From contig BOKF01000003.1 in NCBI GenBank assembly GCA_016860845.1, positions 248,001 through 312,000 on the forward strand: a DNA stretch of 64,000 nt. The letters run 5' to 3'. Shown piece by piece: positions 24,417-33,008 of the stretch. The notes beneath the pieces were generated by a model, which did no database searches, was not told the origin of the DNA, and saw nothing but the letters and a program-made list of their open reading frames with translations. Both the position numbers and the translations under genes were made by a program. The stretch comes from Chloroflexota bacterium. Lineage in GTDB: Bacteria; Chloroflexota; Anaerolineae; 4572-78; J111. Each line of letters starts with the position of its first letter. Positions within the stretch are counted from its first letter, which is position 1.

Positions 24417-25352
24417 CTAACGGTTGGCCGTCGTCTCACCGGTGGCTGGGCCTGTCGAGACTTGAGACTTTTCCGGCGGAGTAGGCGGATTGAGATACTG
24501 CAACAGCAGCGAGTCGGTTGGTAAGACCAGGGTGGTGTCCTCATCGGCAAAGGCCTTGTACGACTCCAGGGTACGCAAGAAGCGGTAAAACTCGGGGTCC
24601 TGGCCAAAAGCTTCGGCATAGATGCGGATGGCTTCGGCGTCGGCCTCACCCCGAAGGGTCTGGGCCTGCTGGTTCGCCTCGGCTAACAGGGTGGCTTTCT
24701 CGGTATCGGCCTTGGCCCGAATAATGGCGGCCTGTTCGGTGCCTTCGGAGCGGAACTGCCGGGCGATGGCTTCGCGCTCGGCCCGCATGCGCTGAAAGAC
24801 ACTGGCCTGATTGGCCTCCGGGAAGGTCAACAGCCGCAGCCGTACATCGGTCACCGTAAAGCCGTACTGGCTGGCCCGCCCGTCGGTCGCCTGGGTGACC
24901 CCGGCCAGCATCGCCGATAATTGCATCGTCTCGGCTTCGGTCGTCACCAGTTGGTTCAAGGGCACCTGGCCCAGGGCCACGCCCACCTCGGAGGCCAGAA
25001 TATCGGCCAGGCGAGTTTCAGCCCCGCTGATGTCGCGGACAGCTTTGATAAATTGCAGCGGGTCGGTCACCTGCCAGGTGGCGTAGGCTTCGATGACCAC
25101 ATTTTTCTTATCCTGGGTCAGCAGTTCGATTTGCGGCAGGTTGTAAATCTGCAACTGTCTGTTGATGGTTTGCACGCTCTCGACGGGATCGGGCAGTTTC
25201 AGGTACAGGCCCGGCTGGGTAATCGCCCGGATGGGGTTGCCAAACTGGGTGACGATGGCGTACTCGGTCGTATCAACGGTAAAGAAGACCAGGTTGGCCG
25301 CGATGAAGACGACCACAACGCCGGTAATCAGCAAGGTGCGTAGAATTTTCAT
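24417..25352 (-). CDS. hflC: HflC-like SPFH-domain membrane protein
   Basis: 311 residues: N-terminal membrane helix (about 6-26), VDTTEYAIVTQFGNPIRAI, then an SPFH domain with LLTQDKKNVVIEAYATWQVTDPLQFI and a helical tail AQTLRGEADAEAIRIYAEAF ending in a Thr/Pro-rich stretch. The sequence is typical of HflC, partner of HflK. It lies between two HflK-like genes. Confidence 0.9.
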   Translation of the reverse strand: MKILRTLLITGVVVVFIAANLVFFTVDTTEYAIVTQFGNPIRAITQPGLYLKLPDPVESVQTINRQLQIYNLPQIELLTQDKKNVVIEAYATWQVTDPLQFIKAVRDISGAETRLADILASEVGVALGQVPLNQLVTTEAETMQLSAMLAGVTQATDGRASQYGFTVTDVRLRLLTFPEANQASVFQRMRAEREAIARQFRSEGTEQAAIIRAKADTEKATLLAEANQQAQTLRGEADAEAIRIYAEAFGQDPEFYRFLRTLESYKAFADEDTTLVLPTDSLLLQYLNPPTPPEKSQVSTGPATGETTANR

Positions 25353-25448
25353 AACTATTCCTCCACATCAGTTAAAGATTGATAACACCATAACCATTTT
25401 CAAAAGGGCGCGACGAGATAAGGCGGATTGAAACCGATTTCTGCTCCC

Positions 25449-26993
25449 TCACGGCCCCGGCACGAAGGGTTGCGGCCCCGCTTCATTGGTAAACCACAAG
25501 TCTGTGCCGGTAAGTTGGATGGCCGGGTCCACCAGAAACTTCTTGAGACCGGGCAAGACCTGTTCCACCGCCTCCAGGTAGAGCCGGGTGCGGGTGACCT
25601 CAGGGCCGTCTTGATACGCGGCCAGCCGGCTGGCAAAGCGGTTGGCTTCGCCGGTGGACGCGGCGACCTTACTGGCCTGGTAGGCTTTGGCCGCTTGCAC
25701 TGCCTTTTCCGCCTCGCCCCGGGCCACGGGAATGGTTTCATTTTGATAGGCCAGGGCTTCATTGATAAAGGTGTTCTTATCCTCGCGGGCGCTGGCCACA
25801 TCGCGGAAAGCATCCGCGACTGCTTCGGGCGGGCTGCTTTGCAGCAGTTGCACGTTGAGAACTTGCAGCCCGGCGCCATAGTTATCCAGGGCACTCTGGG
25901 TCAGGACCGCGGCTTCATTTTGAATCAGGGCTTTATCGGTGGTGAGTAGCGCATCCACCGTTTCTTGAGCGGCAATCTGCCGGATGGCCGCCTGGGCGGC
26001 GTCGGTGATGGCCGCCTCAGGATCGCTCAGGGTGAACAGATAGGCCGCCGGGTCGGTAATGCGGTAATGAACGGCCACCTGGACGTTGATCAGGCTCTCG
26101 TCGCCGGTCAAGGCCAACGTGCTGGGGGTTTCGGTGCGGCGGACGGTGGCCACATCCACCATGCTGGCCTGGTCAACCGGCCAGGGCAGACGATAGTGGA
26201 GACCGGGCGGCACCTGGGTGGCGATGATCTGGCCAAAACGGCGCACCACCCCCTGCTCATTCCAGCGCACTACGTAAAAGCCGGACAGGAGATACAGTCC
26301 CACTAACACGATGACCACAGTGGGCATAAAAGCGCGCCCGATCAGGCCATGGCCGACATGCTGGGGAGTCGCGTGCAGATGTAACACCTGCCGCTGGCGC
26401 AGTGCGGTCAGCGCGCCGCTAAGAATCTCGAAGCCGGCAAAAATGACAAACAGCACCACCAGCACGGCGGCCAACCGATCCAGGTTTTGTAAGCCCAACA
26501 ACGAACCGGCCAGGCCGGCCGCCACCACCAGCGCCTCCCAGATGTGTAGTTGAGCGTGATAGGCCCCGGCTAGCAGCGCCTGCGAATTGGTTTGCTGGCC
26601 TACGTAACGCAGATAGCGGGCCACAAACCAAGCCACGGCGACGGTTACCAGCGAGGTGGCCGTGACCCAGCCCAGGTTGTGCAGCTCAACGATTTCGCCG
26701 CCGACCACTTCCAAAAAGATGTTCAGGCCGGCGTAAAGGATGGCCACGGCGACGACCATGGCCACCACATTCTCGATGAGGCTGAGGCCGCTCTTACGGG
26801 TCGTCTCACTTTCCCAACGGGTCAGGAAAATCCCAACCAGCATAAAGCCGCCGACAAACACATCGGCAAAGGTGTGCCAGGCGCTGGCCTCCATCGCCAG
26901 GCTGCCGGAGGCGTAGCTTAACCAGGATTTGAGGCCCACCAGGGCCAGGTTGATGATAATAGTGACCAAAATAGTTCGTTCTTTTCGGTTCAT
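25449..26993 (-). CDS. Fusion of a CDF-type membrane domain with an HflK-like SPFH domain
   Basis: 514 residues. Residues 1 to about 210 have the topology and sequence of a cation diffusion facilitator membrane domain (LVGLKSWLSYASGSLAMEASAWHTFADV in TM2, NSQALLAGAYHAQLHIWEAL in TM5). From about 230 a membrane helix leads into an SPFH domain (FYVVRWNEQGVVRRFGQIIA). Aligning the CDF metal sites, the first Asp of TM2 is Ser, and in TM5 the Asp residues are Gly and His, so canonical zinc transport is doubtful. It is first in an operon with HflC-, HflK-like and foldase genes. The transported or sensed ligand is unknown. Confidence 0.88.
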   Translation of the reverse strand: MNRKERTILVTIIINLALVGLKSWLSYASGSLAMEASAWHTFADVFVGGFMLVGIFLTRWESETTRKSGLSLIENVVAMVVAVAILYAGLNIFLEVVGGEIVELHNLGWVTATSLVTVAVAWFVARYLRYVGQQTNSQALLAGAYHAQLHIWEALVVAAGLAGSLLGLQNLDRLAAVLVVLFVIFAGFEILSGALTALRQRQVLHLHATPQHVGHGLIGRAFMPTVVIVLVGLYLLSGFYVVRWNEQGVVRRFGQIIATQVPPGLHYRLPWPVDQASMVDVATVRRTETPSTLALTGDESLINVQVAVHYRITDPAAYLFTLSDPEAAITDAAQAAIRQIAAQETVDALLTTDKALIQNEAAVLTQSALDNYGAGLQVLNVQLLQSSPPEAVADAFRDVASAREDKNTFINEALAYQNETIPVARGEAEKAVQAAKAYQASKVAASTGEANRFASRLAAYQDGPEVTRTRLYLEAVEQVLPGLKKFLVDPAIQLTGTDLWFTNEAGPQPFVPGP

Positions 26994-27325
26994 CGTTTAT
27001 CCTTTCCCCAAGCTGTGGTCTGAAAATAGGACCACCGCTATTTTTATTCCCAATGCTTCAAAAAAGAATCACATTTTCCCGGCTTCTCGCTGATTGAGCC
27101 TGGAGGGTATTCAGCAGGAGACATTTCCAACGATCAAATCGGCCTCCTCAATTTTCGAGAACTCACGTTTTTGCGGCTCCCTGGTTGTGCTTCCGTTGGA
27201 CGTTGTGTCTGATCTAAAAACACACACGCAAACTTTGGAACACTTCAACGATATAACGATTCCCGGTCAGGTTCAAGCGCCGTTTGACGGGGTTAAACTT
27301 GGGCCATTTGGCGGGGTCAGTCATT
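26994..27325. other. Intergenic stretch without a recognisable gene
   Basis: Upstream of the CDF-SPFH gene. No known promoter motif stands out on the minus strand. A weak plus-strand frame from 27094 runs into the scar at 27326 but matches no family I recognise. Confidence 0.5.
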
Positions 27326-27445
27326 ATTTAAGGAACATTCTCCGGAGCGCGACGCCGCCGGGCTTCGGTAAAACCCCAGCAGGCTTGCGCATCCTGGTAA
27401 ACCCAGTAAGAGGTGATAGCCGCCAGGACAACGATCGTCCAGACT
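27326..27445 (-). pseudogene. Scar: DUF3105 3' end joined to sortase 5' region
   Basis: Bases 27326-27372 closely match the last bases of the DUF3105 gene at 30703 (both contain ACATTCTCCGGAGC just inside the stop). Bases 27376-27445 closely match 32756-32826, the membrane-helix part of the sortase gene (shared CATCCTGGTAAACCCAGTAA and GATAGCCGCCAGGA). In the intact locus these segments are the two ends of a three-gene set. Here the middle is gone, so this is a deleted second copy. It borders the 27451-30673 island. Confidence 0.75.
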
Positions 27446-27450
27446 ATCCT

Positions 27451-28638
27451 TTACACCCTTGTCTCTGGATTCGCCTCAATATTAACTATAGAGGAGTCTC
27501 CTACTAAATCCGCCATGGTACAGACATGCAAATCTTTCATACCAGGCACCAAATACAGATGGCGCAGTTTTTTCAAGGTATCTACATCCAAACTGGCCGG
27601 GTTATCAACCACTAGCAGCCCACAAAAATCATCAACCTCATCGAGACAAACTAAGGAATTATTGAACATAAACTGCGTGACAGCCGGAGTAGCCCGGCAG
27701 AAGTGAAACCAGTATTGGTTCATATCATAGGGAGTAGCTTCAATAGCAGCACCCCACCGGCGCTTATGTTGAAACAAGTTGAGGCCAGAAAAGGGCGCAG
27801 TGAGGCCTAGATTGACAAATTTGAAACCCTGCTTATTAGCTTCTAACAGAAGCGGATAGGTTGTGGCGTGATGAATACCTTCTCGGCGCAGCTTCAAATC
27901 AGCATCCTTTAGCCCAATTAGTTTCAAATAGAGCACCCCCTGCCGGACATAAACCAGACGACCACAGATATATTCACCTTCACGGATGATCTTGTAGAGC
28001 CAACCGTGCTTAAAGTACTGATAGGCTTCCGTATAAGGAGTTGGCTCAACCAAGTCGCCATGAAGATGCTTTATTGAAGGCAGATACATTTCGTAATAGA
28101 AGTTGTCGAAATCTTGTTCGTCATAGCTCACTTCATACTCGTAACCATATTCACGCATTAACCGAGTAACATCTTTCCGCATATTCTTGGGGATGCGCAG
28201 CCGAAGTTCCTCCGGGTTTCCTTGAACATTTATGACCCAGCTCACAAATTGGGGCAGTCTAATAGAACTTTGTCGAGGTAAACGATTAATCAATTCTTTG
28301 TTGGCTTGTATAATAATCAGGTCACTTGAGGTATTGTCAATCAGCTCAAAAATCCGATGGTGGGGTAACGGTTCCAGAGGCTGTTGGGTGGGCTTTTGAG
28401 TAAAGAGAAGTTCTTTTAGGAAATCGTTTGAGCCATCAGATCCGGCGTAAAGTACACTTAATGATCCCGATTGAGCTTCCCCTTGCCATTGATAAACATT
28501 CAAATAGGGCTTGAGAAGCGTGCGTCCCATGCTTTTAACTTTATTAAGGTGAGGTACAATAGCCCGTTGCACGATTGGTGAGGAGCTTAATTCGGCTTCC
28601 AACAATAATCTTTTTCCCAAGCTTCTAAGCACATTCAT
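27451..28638 (-). CDS. FemAB/GNAT-like acyl or aminoacyl transferase
   Basis: 395 residues, soluble. The centre (about 140-330) has a FemAB/GNAT-like order: RLRIPKNMRKDVTRLMREYG, an aromatic region FYYEMYLPSIKHLHGD, YICGRLVYVRQGVLYLKLIG and YPLLLEANKQGFKFVNLGLT. FemAB-like enzymes use aminoacyl-tRNA or acyl-CoA to build amide bonds; I cannot name the substrate. The gene is clearly more A+T-rich than its surroundings and is paired with an asparagine-synthetase-like gene. The fold call is by pattern only. Confidence 0.6.
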   Translation of the reverse strand: MNVLRSLGKRLLLEAELSSSPIVQRAIVPHLNKVKSMGRTLLKPYLNVYQWQGEAQSGSLSVLYAGSDGSNDFLKELLFTQKPTQQPLEPLPHHRIFELIDNTSSDLIIIQANKELINRLPRQSSIRLPQFVSWVINVQGNPEELRLRIPKNMRKDVTRLMREYGYEYEVSYDEQDFDNFYYEMYLPSIKHLHGDLVEPTPYTEAYQYFKHGWLYKIIREGEYICGRLVYVRQGVLYLKLIGLKDADLKLRREGIHHATTYPLLLEANKQGFKFVNLGLTAPFSGLNLFQHKRRWGAAIEATPYDMNQYWFHFCRATPAVTQFMFNNSLVCLDEVDDFCGLLVVDNPASLDVDTLKKLRHLYLVPGMKDLHVCTMADLVGDSSIVNIEANPETRV

Positions 28639-28705
28639 GGGTTATTCATCAAACTTAAATTGTAATCTATAGGAATGGCTCAAAACGAAGACAGAACAAG
28701 CAGGA

Positions 28706-30673
28706 TTACTTAACTGTAACATTAAACTCCTTCCCAATCAGGCTTTTAGCTTGAACAGGTAGATCAGATTTCTGCAATAATGGCAGTACTTGGGTGGTAA
28801 AAATATCCCAGGTTAAGAGATTCCACAGAAATAAACTTGGTTGAGCTAAGAGGTTATTAAACTCATGCTGGCTGAGAAAATCGGGACGCTTAATCGCCTG
28901 CACTCGTTCGGCCAGAGGGCCGTTAGCAAACCAGGCTAAGAGGTCCTTATTAAATACAGTAGCTTTTTTGCGTTTACTGGCTAGTTGAGTAAATCCTTGC
29001 TGGTTCAAAATCTGTTTAAGAAGTGGCTTGGTTGTCCTACCTTTCAAAAAACGAATTTGCGGCACAAAGGCATGAAATGCGCGAATAATCTCTTCGTCTA
29101 AATAGAATTGAACTGTCTGACGTTGATTAGCAGCATAAAATTGCCAACTAATGGTTGCCGGCTCATAGCCCGTGGTTAGAAGATCAATTACATGGATATT
29201 CTCTAGAAGATTGGTACTTGAGAGATATCGTCTAGCCAGATTGTAGCGTTCCTCAAGTACGGCTAAGATTGCTGCTTCACCGAAAATCCTTAGTGTCAAC
29301 TCTAAATCACCCAGTAGCGCCACTAAATTATAGGGATGATAAATAGCAGCCGTGGGTGATGGGGTTGGTAACATTAAGGCTATGTCTTGAATCATCCTGG
29401 CCCGATCTTCAGGCTGTATCACGCCTGCCAAGAAACCAGCCAATTTAAATACCAGGCGCGCGCCATGAAAACGACGCGCTGAATCATAAACCGCATATTT
29501 GCGTGTATCTGAAAGACCATTTAGCGCATCCGCCGCCTGACCGGCAATATAAATATCCGGGGTACCAGTTTCAGCCCCCAGATATTCAGATAAGGCAAAG
29601 TTGCACGGCGTGGTTTCAACGTATAGCTGAGGTCGAGCTAAAACTTCTATGACCCTGTTAATCTTATCAAGATACATTTCTTTGGTCACCGTGAAGAAGG
29701 TATGGTGAGTATTCAAATTTCGTGAGGCTTCTTTGGCATACTGGACTTCAGCCTGAAAACTCTTAGCTTCGACTGTATAACTAAAGGAGGACAGCGGCCT
29801 TCGTTTGGTCAACTGATTGAGCATAATCTGTATCAGAGAGGAGTCAACCCCGCCAGATAATAGCGTGGCAGCGGTTAGTCCCTGTCGTTCAAAATCAGCC
29901 AGATAGGCTCCGAGGACCGCACACATCGTTTCGTACAAATGGGTTGTCGCCTCAGGAGTGGCGCGGCGGATGGTATGGTAACTAGGATGTGAGCTTAAGG
30001 GGCGTACCAGGCGAATCTGTGGCTGACTACCTCGCCAAGTTAATATTTCACCAGAAAATAGCCGTTTCACATGGCGGATGTAAGTATGTGAACCAAAAAC
30101 TACACGCATCAAAAAAAACATGGGTATAATGCTTTCGTCTAACTCTATCCGATCACGAAAAAATAGGAGAGTGCGGAAATCAGTCGCATAAATCTGGCTA
30201 CCGTCAGGATTTGTGGTGTAAAATAAGGTTGGTAAAGACATAAAGGTCTGATAAGCGAGAAAAGCGGGCTTAGTTAAGCTAAGACTCAGCAGTAAGGCGT
30301 TGCCAGTAAAGGCGTCAACATCAAGCCGTTCTGGCGAGAGGATCTTTTGAGTTAACAGTTGTTCGGTCGAGAGAGGAGAATAAGTAAGGTTACGGATATG
30401 ACCAATTTTTAGAGCAATCATTTCCGAATTTTGGACTAACTCGCCTTGATTGGTGTAAAAGAAAAGACGTCCAGCCCTTCCCAGGTCAAATACTTGGGGT
30501 ACAACTCCAAGACGTGTTTGAATTCTGTGCGCAACGTCTTCTGCTTTTTGGGGCATTATTCCAAAAATGGTCATTCGACCTAGATTTTGGTTGGGATTGA
30601 TGTTCAATGTAAGCTCCTTGTATCTATTTTTACCAGATGTATTAAGAGAGAACTCAGGGTTTCTTATACTCAT
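28706..30673 (-). CDS. Asparagine-synthetase-like (AsnB-type) amide ligase
   Basis: 655 residues. The C-terminal half has the ATP-pyrophosphatase loop LLSGGVDSSLI (about 268-278) and AGQAADALNG, where glutamine-dependent synthetases have a similar acid loop. The N-terminal part resembles the class II glutaminase fold (FTGNALLLSLSL...FYTTNPDGSQIYATDF) but lacks the N-terminal Cys nucleophile: the protein starts MSIRNPEF. So it probably does not use glutamine and may form an amide or lactam with another amine or carboxylate, as AsnB-like enzymes in lasso-peptide and beta-lactam pathways do. A+T-rich and paired with the FemAB-like gene, suggesting transfer as a unit. Confidence 0.85.
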   Translation of the reverse strand: MSIRNPEFSLNTSGKNRYKELTLNINPNQNLGRMTIFGIMPQKAEDVAHRIQTRLGVVPQVFDLGRAGRLFFYTNQGELVQNSEMIALKIGHIRNLTYSPLSTEQLLTQKILSPERLDVDAFTGNALLLSLSLTKPAFLAYQTFMSLPTLFYTTNPDGSQIYATDFRTLLFFRDRIELDESIIPMFFLMRVVFGSHTYIRHVKRLFSGEILTWRGSQPQIRLVRPLSSHPSYHTIRRATPEATTHLYETMCAVLGAYLADFERQGLTAATLLSGGVDSSLIQIMLNQLTKRRPLSSFSYTVEAKSFQAEVQYAKEASRNLNTHHTFFTVTKEMYLDKINRVIEVLARPQLYVETTPCNFALSEYLGAETGTPDIYIAGQAADALNGLSDTRKYAVYDSARRFHGARLVFKLAGFLAGVIQPEDRARMIQDIALMLPTPSPTAAIYHPYNLVALLGDLELTLRIFGEAAILAVLEERYNLARRYLSSTNLLENIHVIDLLTTGYEPATISWQFYAANQRQTVQFYLDEEIIRAFHAFVPQIRFLKGRTTKPLLKQILNQQGFTQLASKRKKATVFNKDLLAWFANGPLAERVQAIKRPDFLSQHEFNNLLAQPSLFLWNLLTWDIFTTQVLPLLQKSDLPVQAKSLIGKEFNVTVK

Positions 30674-30702
30674 TTGGATACTTTACAAATCTAATATACT
30701 AT

Positions 30703-31284
30703 TTAGGGGACATTCTCCGGAGCACGACCCCGCCAGGCCTCGATAAAACGGGTGATACGATGTTCGTCGTACTCGTCTAACAAATCAAGCCGCTGCCAGG
30801 CTGTCAAGGCGATGGGCGCCGCCTGGTTTTTGCGGGGCACCGCGACAACCTGCTCGCGGTTATATTGATTGATGAGACGGCGCAGGTTGGCTTTGACAGT
30901 GTCGCAGTCCACTAGCCGGTCGCAGTCATACGAGATAACCACGTGGCCGTGCTCCAGGTTATGCACGATGTTTTCGTCGGGAATAGGCGACTCGTAGAAA
31001 CCACTCTGGGCGGCTTCGGCGTGTGGCCCGGAGGTGGGCGGGTCAGAGTTATAAGGAAGGTGGGCCTGGTCTGCCGTGATATGCTCCCGGCCCAAAGAGG
31101 GGACAAATTGACCAATGGCCTCACGGATAAAGTAATTTTGCACCCCTTGTAAGACGAAAAAGATGAGCAGACCTGAGAACACCACCAGGCCGCCTAACCA
31201 CAGGATGCGGCGCTGTTTGTTTCTGGACACTGCTTGCTGTTGTCGCTGTGCCCGTTTGTTTATGCTCGTGCTTGCTTTAGCCAT
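30703..31284 (-). CDS. DUF3105 membrane-anchored protein
   Basis: 193 residues. Basic cytoplasmic tail, membrane helix (about 26-48), and a DUF3105 domain with YNSDPPTSGPHAEAA, IVHNLEHGHVVISYDC and the C-terminal ITRFIEAWRGRAPENVP. Three His residues in the conserved core may bind a metal (inference). Last gene of the sortase-TlpA-DUF3105 operon, 17 bases after the TlpA gene. A remnant copy of its end is at 27326. Confidence 0.88.
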   Translation of the reverse strand: MAKASTSINKRAQRQQQAVSRNKQRRILWLGGLVVFSGLLIFFVLQGVQNYFIREAIGQFVPSLGREHITADQAHLPYNSDPPTSGPHAEAAQSGFYESPIPDENIVHNLEHGHVVISYDCDRLVDCDTVKANLRRLINQYNREQVVAVPRKNQAAPIALTAWQRLDLLDEYDEHRITRFIEAWRGRAPENVP

Positions 31285-31301
31285 CGTTACTCCATTCTCC
31301 T

Positions 31302-31865
31302 TTACTCTTGCAGCAGCCTGTCAATGGCGCCGGTCAGCCGCTCTTCCGTCAAAGGGCCGATGACCATATCTCCCAGCCGGCCATCTCTGGCTACAAAGAA
31401 CGTTTCCGGTACGCCCGTAATCCGATACTGGCGGGCGATCTTGGTGCCGACGTCGGGGCCGTTAGGATAAGTGATGCCGAATTCCGCCAAAAAAGCTTGG
31501 GCCGGTTGGTCGGTGTCCAGGTAATCAATGCCGATGAAAAGCACCCCCCGATCACGGTAGCGCCGCCAGGCTCGCTCCAGGATCGGCGCTTCATCTCGAC
31601 ACGGCACACACCAAGAGGCCCAGAAGTTGACCACCACGACTTGGCCGCGCAGCTCCGAGAGGGTTAGCTGGCCACCCTCAAACAGCGAGAGGGTAAAATC
31701 AGGTGGCGGGCTGTCTATGGCCAGGGTTTGGGAACTGTCAAACAACTTCCAGCCAAAGACCGAGATTAAGCCAATAATCAATAGCGCGCCGAAAATGAGC
31801 ACCAGGGTGCGTCCAGGCGTGGATTGAGTTTTGATCCCAGGTAGTTTATGCGTTAATTCACTCAT
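31302..31865 (-). CDS. TlpA/ResA-type thioredoxin
   Basis: 187 residues: membrane helix (about 23-43), redoxin domain with DFTLSLFEGGQLTLSELRGQ, active site NFWASWCVPCRDEAP and YRITGVPETFFVARDG. Expected to act as an extracytoplasmic thiol-disulfide reductase. Twelve bases separate its start from the sortase stop and 17 its stop from the DUF3105 start. Confidence 0.92.
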   Translation of the reverse strand: MSELTHKLPGIKTQSTPGRTLVLIFGALLIIGLISVFGWKLFDSSQTLAIDSPPPDFTLSLFEGGQLTLSELRGQVVVVNFWASWCVPCRDEAPILERAWRRYRDRGVLFIGIDYLDTDQPAQAFLAEFGITYPNGPDVGTKIARQYRITGVPETFFVARDGRLGDMVIGPLTEERLTGAIDRLLQE

Positions 31866-31877
31866 AAAGGCCTCCTT

Positions 31878-32885
31878 CTAAAGCGGTTTAGCCACCACGA
31901 TGACCCGGTGGGTATTGCTGGTATAGGGCCAGCAAGTGACCAGCGTCAGCCGCTCGTCAGCGGTGGGAGCAATCCACTGGGCGTTGCGCTGGCGCACCTC
32001 GAGGGGTTCACCCTTTTCTTTAACAATCGTTTTGAAAGTAATTTCATATTCAAACTTCTGATCGCCGGCGTAGGCGATGACTTTGTCGCCGATTTCCACG
32101 TTGACCAGGTCGCGAAAGACTTCCCCGTTAATGTTGTTATGGCCGGCCATGACGGTATTGCCCGATTGATTCAGGACCGCAGAGGTTTTGTGCCAGCCGA
32201 CCGCATAATCGGCGACCTCCCAAATACTGTATTGCCGGCCGTTCTGTTCAACCACCTGCCAGCCAACGGGGATGATGTTGGAGTCGATGCCGACCGACTC
32301 GATGACTAGCCGAGTGGGCGTGGTGTCCTGTGTGGGTGGAAGCGGCAGCTCTGCCGGTGGCGGCGGAGCGGGTTGAGTAGTCGTCGGCGGTGGGAGAACT
32401 GGCTGGGTCGCCGTTGGCTGAACCAGGGCAGGGGTGGGTTCCTGATTTTGCGGCGGAGATGTGGGCGTCGGCGGCAGGGTAGAAGTAGGAGAGGGGGGCG
32501 CCTCTTGAGTGAGGACAGCCGGTTCAGCGCCCGGTTCGACGGCAATCACCACCGGGGTCGGCTCACCGGGGCCAAACGTTTCCGGCAAGATAGATGGCAG
32601 TGGAATGACGCGGGTCGCCGTCGGTGTGGGGGGCTTGGTGGGTGTTGGGGTCAGGGTAGGCGGCGGGCCAGGCCACAAAGTTGCCGTAGGGGAAGGGGTG
32701 GCTGTCGGCGGCGCGGCCTGGGCTAAGGCTTCCGGCGGCGCGTTCAAGATAAAATCCCAGCGGGTTTGCACATCCTGGTAAACCCAGTAAAACGTGATAG
32801 CCGCCAGGATAACGATCGTCCAGACCAAGCTAGCCAGCATCAGAGCGGCTTGCTCAATGAGTAGTTGCTTTTTCAAGAGTCTCAA
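31878..32885 (-). CDS. Class D-type sortase
   Basis: 335 residues if translated from TTG 32885, which follows GAGAAG at good distance. The frame stays open to 32966, but that start would lie inside the promoter -35 region. Membrane helix about 15-37, a long Pro/Thr linker (about 60-200), then the sortase domain with VMAGHNNINGEVF (His), TLVTCWPYT (Cys in the classical TLxTC motif) and THRVIVV (Arg). First gene of the minus-strand sortase-TlpA-DUF3105 operon, divergent from a second DUF3105 gene over a shared operator. The start codon is the uncertain part. Confidence 0.88.
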   Translation of the reverse strand: MRLLKKQLLIEQAALMLASLVWTIVILAAITFYWVYQDVQTRWDFILNAPPEALAQAAPPTATPSPTATLWPGPPPTLTPTPTKPPTPTATRVIPLPSILPETFGPGEPTPVVIAVEPGAEPAVLTQEAPPSPTSTLPPTPTSPPQNQEPTPALVQPTATQPVLPPPTTTQPAPPPPAELPLPPTQDTTPTRLVIESVGIDSNIIPVGWQVVEQNGRQYSIWEVADYAVGWHKTSAVLNQSGNTVMAGHNNINGEVFRDLVNVEIGDKVIAYAGDQKFEYEITFKTIVKEKGEPLEVRQRNAQWIAPTADERLTLVTCWPYTSNTHRVIVVAKPL

Positions 32886-32918
32886 GCTATCTTCTCGTCG
32901 GGCTGAAAGCGAAAAAAT

Positions 32919-32966
32919 TTGACAATCTTTGGTATTTATCTTACGATACGTAAGATGAAAAAGCAA
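32919..32966. promoter_or_regulatory. Bidirectional promoter with a perfect BlaI-type operator
   Basis: ATCTTACG-ATA-CGTAAGAT (32938-32956) is a perfect eight-base inverted repeat. Plus strand: TTGACA 32919-32924, 17 bases, TACGAT 32942-32947 inside the palindrome. Minus strand: TTGCTT 32961-32966, 17 bases, TAAGAT 32938-32943, again inside it. One bound repressor would shut both operons. Confidence 0.8.
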
Positions 32967-33008
32967 ATTTGTAACCTAAAAATTAGGTGAGATTATTCCA
33001 GGGGGTGT

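Noticed and set aside
27094..27507. Plus-strand frame of 137 codons
   Set aside because: It runs through the duplicated DUF3105/sortase scar and into the end of the FemAB-like gene; no domain, so coding is unlikely.
32886..32966. Longer N-terminus of the sortase from TTG 32966
   Set aside because: The start would lie in the -35 element of the gene's own promoter; TTG 32885 has a ribosome site.
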